NCBI GenBank assembly: GCA_021796315.1
Contig: JAJYOH010000069.1
Span: 1-16,364 of the forward strand
DNA: 16,364 nucleotides
Direction of reading: 5' to 3'
DNA from: Chloroflexota bacterium
Lineage (GTDB): Bacteria; Chloroflexota; Anaerolineae; Anaerolineales; Villigracilaceae
The notes under the pieces: generated by a model
What the model saw: the letters and a program-made list of their open reading frames with translations, nothing else
The model's database searches: none
Told to the model about the DNA's origin: nothing
Part shown: piece by piece, positions 11,605-16,364 of the stretch
Layout of the letters: every line of letters begins with the position of its first letter
How positions within the stretch are numbered: the stretch's first letter is position 1
Translations under genes and position numbers: made by a program

Positions 11605-13050
11605 ATGAAAAAACTTCGCTGGTATGACTATATCACCCTGAATTTATTTTGGTTCGGTTTGAACGTTCGCAACACTGCGCTGGGTTCGATCTTCATGCCG
11701 TATCTGGTGGGATTGTTTGCGCCCGCAGCCATCAAAAATTCCGCGTTGGGCGGGATGCGCGCCGCGGGATTGGTCATTGCCATGCTGGTTCAACCTGCGA
11801 TGGGTTTATTGAGCGACCGATCCACCTCGCGCTTCGGGCGAAGGCGGCCATTCATTTTGGTCGGTGCGTTGCTCGACCTGGTTTTTCTGGCGGCGATTGC
11901 TTTATCGTGGGATTACTGGTCTTTGCTGATTGGCGTTCTGCTCATTCAATTTTCCTCGAATATTTCACATGGTCCGCTGCAAGGATTGATTCCCGATCTT
12001 GTCCCGGACGATGAACGGGGACGCGCTTCGGCGATCAAAGCCATCCTTGAGCTTCTTCCGTTAATCGTGGTTGGACTGACCATTGCAAAACTGGTCGGCG
12101 CGGGACAACTGGGGTGGGCCATCTTTGCCACTGGCGCGACGTTGCTTGCGGTCACGATCATCACCGTGCTATTCATCCACGAAGAACCACTAACCGAAAA
12201 ACCTAACACGCCGTTCTGGCCTCCGATGATTCGCGTGCTTGGTATGTTGGCTGGGATTATCATCGGTGGCCTGGCCGGATTAATCGGCGGCGGAATTATT
12301 GGCGGACTCATTGGTCTGGTCGCTTTGCCTTTTGCAGATAAAGTCATGGCTTTGGAAATCGGGGTTGGCGTGGGCGGCGCGGCTTCAATGGTCGTGGCGG
12401 TGATCGTCGGCGTTTGGGTTGGCGCGTTGGCAACACTGGGAAACGATGCGCGCAAACAATCCTCCTTCACGTGGTGGATCATCAATCGTTTGATGTTTTT
12501 GGCGGCGGCTACTTCGCTGCAAGGTTCGGTTTTTTATTTCGTGATGTTTGCCTTCAAACTCAGCAGCGAAGATTCTTCCGTGCTGACTGGCAACTTGACC
12601 ACCGTGATCGGCATTTTTATTTTGGTCACAGCTTTGGCGAGCGGCTGGCTCGCGGACCGCATTGGACGCAAACGTTTGGTCGGCATCAGCGGCATTATCG
12701 CAGCGATTGGAAATTTTATTCTGTTGAGCGCGATCTTTGTTCCCAATATTTTTATGGTTTATTTTGCCGGAATTATCATCGGTCTCGCCACCGGATTATT
12801 CATGACGGCCAATTGGGCGTTGGGCACCGACCTTGTTCCTTCAGCGGAAGCGGGTCGTTATCTCGGCGTTTCGAATTTGGCGGGTGCGGGTTCGGGAATT
12901 GTCGGCGCGGGCATCGGCGGGCTTATCGCCGATTATTTAAATGGCTATCAACCCGGCCTGGGATATTTTGCAGTCTTCGCAAGTTATGCGATTCTCTTCG
13001 CGCTAAGCGCGGTTAGTTTGATCGGAGTGCGCCAACAACAAGCTACTTAA
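11605..13050 (+). CDS. MFS transporter (SLC45/sugar-cation symporter-like) with extra glycine-rich helices
   Basis: The 481-aa integral membrane protein has two MFS halves. Motif A appears in the first as LLSDRSTSRFGRRRPFI (68-84), closest to the sucrose/GPH-type symporters, and in the second as GWLADRIGRKR (347-357). Between the halves, residues about 211-280 hold two further hydrophobic glycine-rich stretches (IIIGGLAGLIGGGIIGG and EIGVGVGGAASMVV), suggesting 14 rather than 12 membrane segments. The substrate is probably a sugar or other small solute, but it cannot be fixed from sequence. The ATG at 11605 has GAGGAG about 9 bases upstream. The gene is divergent from the sigma operon, and its TAA overlaps the convergent acyltransferase gene by 8 bp. 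Confidence 0.9.
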   Translation: MKKLRWYDYITLNLFWFGLNVRNTALGSIFMPYLVGLFAPAAIKNSALGGMRAAGLVIAMLVQPAMGLLSDRSTSRFGRRRPFILVGALLDLVFLAAIALSWDYWSLLIGVLLIQFSSNISHGPLQGLIPDLVPDDERGRASAIKAILELLPLIVVGLTIAKLVGAGQLGWAIFATGATLLAVTIITVLFIHEEPLTEKPNTPFWPPMIRVLGMLAGIIIGGLAGLIGGGIIGGLIGLVALPFADKVMALEIGVGVGGAASMVVAVIVGVWVGALATLGNDARKQSSFTWWIINRLMFLAAATSLQGSVFYFVMFAFKLSSEDSSVLTGNLTTVIGIFILVTALASGWLADRIGRKRLVGISGIIAAIGNFILLSAIFVPNIFMVYFAGIIIGLATGLFMTANWALGTDLVPSAEAGRYLGVSNLAGAGSGIVGAGIGGLIADYLNGYQPGLGYFAVFASYAILFALSAVSLIGVRQQQAT

Positions 13051-13852
13051 ATTCCCCGCGTAAATGAGCAGGCAACAGGCGTGCGATGTTTTCCATGATG
13101 ACTTTTGCTGCGGTTGAATCTTTTTCATCCGTCGATAAATTGTGCGGAATTTTTAATTCGTAAGATTCGCCGAAGTGCAGACAAAATTCCCCGTCAGCTT
13201 CATAAGCGCCCACTGGCACGAACCTCAACCCCTTCGACGGGCTCACCGTTCGTGCCGTGAGCACGCCGGTGCGAGACGGCAGGGCAGCGCCTCGAGCGGC
13301 GAGCAACAAAGCGAATCGTCCCACGCCTGGAGCGGGCATCGCTAAAACTCCGCCGACTTGATCCCCGCCTTCGGGCGCGAGACCGATGATTGGATTCTTT
13401 GCATGTCCCACAAATTCCAAAACTTTACGCACAGATGCGGCACGCTCTTCGATATCTTTTGCGCGCGGCGGCATGGGAGGCATGGGCGTGAAATCATAAA
13501 CGCGCCCGATGCGGTGCAGCGCAAAATGCGAGAGCATCATTCCAATTGGCGCATACCATTTGCCCGGATACGTCAATTCGCCGGTCATGACCCAATGTAT
13601 GTTCATCGGTATTGCGGCGGAAATGGCAAACGCGAACCAGGGCGCGAAGAAATCAGGCCGGTAATAATGATTGACCGTGATGACGCACGGTCCACTTTGT
13701 GGAATATGTTCTTGATGGAGGATCTTCAGGGGTGGATCAAGCTGAGAAACGGCGGCCAGTGCATCGTCCCGAAAGATGCGGTGGCGTAATAAAATCACAT
13801 CGCGGACGAGTCCATAAATGTTTTCTTCCGGGATGGAATATTTCGGATACAT
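13043..13852 (-). CDS. PlsC-like lysophospholipid/glycerolipid acyltransferase
   Basis: The 269-aa protein has the acyltransferase motif H-x4-D (His62-Asp67, in NHYYRPD) and a second motif PEGG (160-163), as in 1-acyl-glycerol-3-phosphate acyltransferases and related enzymes that acylate lipid head groups at the membrane. Its acceptor is unknown. Residues about 189-209 look like an in-frame insertion between LLLAARG and RFVPVGA; this stretch is encoded by a palindromic repeat (13215-13256) and adjoining bases. The start codon lacks a Shine-Dalgarno: an 8-bp tandem repeat fills the upstream gap to the solute-binding-protein gene, so translation may depend on coupling. The last 8 bases overlap the convergent MFS gene. 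Confidence 0.8.
   Translation of the reverse strand: MYPKYSIPEENIYGLVRDVILLRHRIFRDDALAAVSQLDPPLKILHQEHIPQSGPCVITVNHYYRPDFFAPWFAFAISAAIPMNIHWVMTGELTYPGKWYAPIGMMLSHFALHRIGRVYDFTPMPPMPPRAKDIEERAASVRKVLEFVGHAKNPIIGLAPEGGDQVGGVLAMPAPGVGRFALLLAARGAALPSRTGVLTARTVSPSKGLRFVPVGAYEADGEFCLHFGESYELKIPHNLSTDEKDSTAAKVIMENIARLLPAHLRGEFK
13215..13256. repeat. 42-bp palindromic repeat inside the acyltransferase coding sequence
   Basis: GGCACGAAC (13215-13223) and GTTCGTGCC (13248-13256) are perfect complements around CCCTTCGACGGGCTCACC. From memory, CTTCGAC-GGCTCA-C-GAACG is typical of a palindromic repeat found between genes in many bacteria. Here it is in frame and translated, contributing TARTVSPSKGLRFV on the minus strand. 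Confidence 0.65.
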
Positions 13853-13857
13853 AAAAC

Positions 13858-13889
13858 GTTCAAACTTTTAAACGTTCAAACCTTCAAAC
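13858..13889. repeat. 8-bp tandem repeat (GTTTGAAC units), four copies
   Basis: On the plus strand the units are GTTCAAAC, TTTTAAAC, GTTCAAAC and CTTCAAAC, end to end, with a partial AAAAC before them. They fill almost the whole 43-bp gap between the binding-protein stop and the acyltransferase start. They replace any recognisable ribosome-binding site. Confidence 0.75.
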
Positions 13890-13895
13890 AAAAAA

Positions 13896-15281
13896 TCATT
13901 TGCTCAGATCTCTTGCAGTCGATTCCATCATCGCCAAAATTTCAGCCACGCGCCCGGCGGGCGTGTTGTTGCGGAACATGCTGTCGAAGCCATCGCCCAA
14001 CATCACGCGGACTTTGCGCCACGAGGCCAACTGCGGCTGGATCTGCCCTTTGGGCATCAAGGCAAGCGCCGCGGCCCATTGAGGATGGCTGTTTTTATAA
14101 TCGTTGAGCGAGTCGAGCGACGATGTTCGCAGCGGGAAAAGACCGGTGCTCTCGACCCATTTGGCCTGCTGCTGCGGCGCGAGCATCCAGCGCACAAAAA
14201 GCCATGAGGCCAGTTGTTGTTCTGGCGTGGATTTCAACACAACGAACGAAGAACCATAAATGATCAACCCGCTTTTTACATCGCCGGGAAAACTCAACAC
14301 AGTCCATTCGTCGCTGTTGTTGGCGGTCGCCATGCTGCGCGTGTAAGCGGATAACTCTTCCAGACCTGCCGTCACGAACAGGGCTTGACGCGCCGCAAAA
14401 GCATCGGGCAAATTTGTATCGGCTTGCGTTGACCACGCGCAATTGTCATCGTAAAGTTGTTTGACGAAAGTCAGCGCGGCAATATTTTGGGGAGTCAAAA
14501 AACGATAATCGTTTTCTTCGAGCACGCCGCCGCCGAAAGCTGTCAGCCACGAGAGCGCGGTCATTGGGGTTGTGTCCACCAGCCAGCCGCCCTGACCATC
14601 GTTGCTGCGCGTGGTATCGGTCAACATGAACTGATGCGCGCGGCAGGCCTGCTGGCGGAACTCGTCGGCGGTACGGGGCGGCGTATCAAACCCCAGTTGT
14701 TGTGCCCAGCTAACGTTGTAGAGAAGGAAGCGGGCCGAACGTTCGGCAGGCAATCCCAATTGTTTACCGTCAAAAGAATCCTGAGTCAAAAAGGCGCTCG
14801 GGAAATCTTTTATGTCTGCGCCGCTCATGCCGTACAAAGAATCATTGATGTATGGATTCAAGTCGACGACATAATCATTTGCATTCCATGCGAGCGCCTG
14901 CTCAGGAAGCGCGATCACCAGTTGCGGCCTGTTCGCTGTGGGCAGCGCCGTTGTGGTGTTATCGTAAAGTTGCCCGTAAGTCATCTGGCTTGTGGATTGA
15001 ACGGTGATGCCCCACTCGTTGGTTTGATTGAAATCCTTGACCTGTGATTCGAATAAACTGGATTCGACGCTGAACCACGGATTCCAAACCTGGATCGTTA
15101 CACCTTTGAGCGCATCTTTTGGGACCTCGATCTGGTCCCCCGCATTTGGCGTGGGTGTGGCTGACGGCGTGCTGCTTGCTGACGGCGTTGCCGTTAATTT
15201 TGTTTGCGCTGGCTGGCAGGCTGAGATTGCAAATGTAAAAATAAAGATGAGCGCGAGCCAGCGATTAAAATTTCTAAACAT
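13896..15281 (-). CDS. ABC-type extracellular solute-binding lipoprotein (sugar-type)
   Basis: The 461-aa protein begins with a lipoprotein signal peptide; the lipobox is AISAC with Cys22. A Thr/Ser/Pro-rich linker (about 26-47) tethers the domain to the membrane. The rest resembles family 1 periplasmic binding proteins: VTIQVWNPW early, a hinge-like GKQLGLPAERSARFLLYNVSWA region, WLTAFGGG, and the C-terminal SWLFVRWMLAPQQQAKWVESTGLFPLR stretch (split here only by my reading). Such proteins capture sugars or glycerol-phosphates for an ABC importer. No permease or ATPase gene is in the window, so it is an orphan here. The ATG overlaps the protease gene stop by 8 bases, implying one operon. Confidence 0.87.
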   Translation of the reverse strand: MFRNFNRWLALIFIFTFAISACQPAQTKLTATPSASSTPSATPTPNAGDQIEVPKDALKGVTIQVWNPWFSVESSLFESQVKDFNQTNEWGITVQSTSQMTYGQLYDNTTTALPTANRPQLVIALPEQALAWNANDYVVDLNPYINDSLYGMSGADIKDFPSAFLTQDSFDGKQLGLPAERSARFLLYNVSWAQQLGFDTPPRTADEFRQQACRAHQFMLTDTTRSNDGQGGWLVDTTPMTALSWLTAFGGGVLEENDYRFLTPQNIAALTFVKQLYDDNCAWSTQADTNLPDAFAARQALFVTAGLEELSAYTRSMATANNSDEWTVLSFPGDVKSGLIIYGSSFVVLKSTPEQQLASWLFVRWMLAPQQQAKWVESTGLFPLRTSSLDSLNDYKNSHPQWAAALALMPKGQIQPQLASWRKVRVMLGDGFDSMFRNNTPAGRVAEILAMMESTARDLSK

Positions 15282-16364
15282 TGAAAACCATGAACGGCAC
15301 CGGGCTGAATGTCAGGATGAAAATGATGATCACTAGCAAAGCGACCCATCGGCGGCGCGTATCGAGCTGTGTGATCTGGTCGAGCGGCTCGGCATGGACG
15401 CGTCCGAGCCAGAGCAGGATCACTGCCCAAAGCCACCATCCGCTCCAGAATACACCCAGCAGGGCGAGCGCCCCAAAGATGAACGGGAAGGCCTTGCCGG
15501 CCCTATCGCCAAACAATGCGTAGATCACATGTCCGCCATCCAACGTGCCGGCCGGAATCAAGTTGAGCATGGTCACGAGCAGGCCAGCCCAACCTGCGAA
15601 CGCCACCGGATTAATGAATACATCTGTGCCGCCGAGGGGTGCAGGCTGGCCCGTAAAGAAGAAACGCAGCCAATGAAGCGCAAGCGGCGTACCACTCAAA
15701 CCAAGCGGGGCAGGCAGGAGTTTTCCGAACATGATGAACTTTGCCAGCAGATACAGTACAGAGTTGCCTTCAAGCGAGACCACCCCATTGATAGGCTGGA
15801 CTGTGGTCAACGATGAAAGAGCCAACCCGATGAACAATACCGGGATGGCGATGACCATCCCGGCCAGCGGTCCAGCCACGCCAATATCGAACAACACGCG
15901 CTTGTTCTTGGGCGTGCCCTGCATCAAGATCGCCGCGCCCATTGTCCCAAGCGGACTGAAAGGCAGCGGAATGAAATATGGAAGAGTAGCCGGGGTTTTA
16001 TGATGGCGGCTCATGAAATAATGACCCAGCTCATGTGCCAGCAATATTCCAAGAAGACTAAGTGCGAAAGGCCAGCCTGTAAAAATACTTTTCAAGAGAA
16101 GCAATATTTGTCCGGGAGTATCGCTTGGCATCGGACCTGAAGGCTGCGCGCCTGCCAGCATGACGCTTAACACGGTCAGGATGAAAAGAATAATGTTGAT
16201 CGAAGCGCGCGTCGGTTTTGGCGCGGGCTTGCTGGGTGCGAGATAAACTATCTGTTGGCCTTTTTCCAGACGAAAGAGGGGGGTAATGTTATATTGTTTA
16301 ATGGAATCAGCCAGTTGGTCGTAGGCCGCGGCGGAATCTTCCGAGATCAGATGTCCGCGATACC
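15274..16364 (-). CDS. M50 site-2 metalloprotease, N-terminus beyond the window
   Basis: The frame stays open to the right edge, so the start is missing; a GTG at 16173 is internal, because the 63 codons upstream of it are also open and look like protein. That N-terminal part (16174-16362, reading YRGHLISED..., ITPLFRLEKG, IVYLAPS) resembles the small soluble domain before many bacterial and EGY1-type site-2 proteases. The zinc-binding motif LAHELGHYF (HELGH at 16021-16035) and the later NLIPAGTLDGGHV, which supplies the third ligand Asp, mark an intramembrane metalloprotease. Several hydrophobic helices surround them. Such enzymes cut membrane-bound regulators, including anti-sigma factors. 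The C-terminus has two closely spaced helices. Its gene overlaps the solute-binding-protein gene by 8 bases. Confidence 0.92.
   Translation of the reverse strand, partial: YRGHLISEDSAAAYDQLADSIKQYNITPLFRLEKGQQIVYLAPSKPAPKPTRASINIILFILTVLSVMLAGAQPSGPMPSDTPGQILLLLKSIFTGWPFALSLLGILLAHELGHYFMSRHHKTPATLPYFIPLPFSPLGTMGAAILMQGTPKNKRVLFDIGVAGPLAGMVIAIPVLFIGLALSSLTTVQPINGVVSLEGNSVLYLLAKFIMFGKLLPAPLGLSGTPLALHWLRFFFTGQPAPLGGTDVFINPVAFAGWAGLLVTMLNLIPAGTLDGGHVIYALFGDRAGKAFPFIFGALALLGVFWSGWWLWAVILLWLGRVHAEPLDQITQLDTRRRWVALLVIIIFILTFSPVPFMVFNV

Noticed and set aside
12414..13016. 200-codon plus-strand frame overlapping the MFS gene
   Set aside because: Shifted frame of the MFS transporter; Arg/His/Gly-rich and without membrane segments or motifs.
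13858..13889. Possible CRISPR array or integrase attachment site
   Set aside because: The units are 8 bp with no spacers, and no cas or integrase gene is present.
14457..15047. 196-codon open frame on the plus strand
   Set aside because: Antisense to the solute-binding lipoprotein gene, which has a clear signal peptide and lipobox.
16171..16173. GTG as the true start of the site-2 protease
   Set aside because: The same frame remains open for 63 more codons to the window edge and encodes a plausible N-terminal domain and the start of a membrane helix that the GTG would cut in two.

Overview
This 16.4 kb window is bacterial chromosome, densely coded. All genes lie on the minus strand except one MFS transporter (11605-13050). 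The gene set points most plausibly to Chloroflexota, class Anaerolineae. It combines a DnaD-domain primosome protein and a DnaI/DnaC-type loader beside dnaB, a bifunctional-nuclease-domain protein, a lipoprotein sugar-type binding protein, an M50 site-2 protease with a small N-terminal domain, and many short palindromic intergenic repeats. This assignment is inference from gene content; there is no rRNA or other marker to confirm it.

Layout from left to right. (1) 1-62 is the first 20 codons of a Tat-exported protein running off the left edge, with a possible PhoB/PhoP-like direct-repeat box upstream. (2) 286-2743 is a likely NAD-salvage pair: a nicotinamidase-like hydrolase, then nicotinate phosphoribosyltransferase, separated by an 83-bp hairpin repeat. 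(3) 2817-3593 is a ZIP-family metal transporter with its own terminator. (4) 3740-7790 is a replication operon read right to left: bifunctional nuclease, replicative helicase DnaB, DnaD-domain protein, and a helicase-loader-like ATPase in which the whole AAA+ module is present twice. It ends at a strong terminator. (5) 8033-9145 is a C45-family N-terminal-nucleophile hydrolase/acyltransferase standing alone. (6) 9330-11451 is an ECF sigma factor, a zinc-finger membrane anti-sigma factor, and a secreted/membrane protein with bactofilin-like beta repeats, tightly spaced and closed by a terminator. (7) 11605-13050 is the MFS transporter, divergent from the sigma operon and convergent, with an 8-bp overlap, with the next operon. 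(8) 13043-16364 is an operon of an M50 site-2 protease (N-terminus off the right edge), an orphan ABC-type solute-binding lipoprotein, and a PlsC-like acyltransferase carrying an in-frame palindromic insertion.

The most notable item is the tandem AAA+ helicase loader. Two Walker A motifs lie exactly 191 residues apart and the second copy has lost the sensor-1 Asn. The second theme is small palindromic repeats. At least four unrelated families of roughly 57-83 bp sit in the intergenic gaps, one sits between co-transcribed genes where it may supply a ribosome-binding site, and another short palindrome appears inside a coding sequence. No tRNA, rRNA, CRISPR array, transposase or prophage gene was seen. 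No stretch over 300 bp lacks a gene; the largest gaps are 7791-8032 and 63-285.
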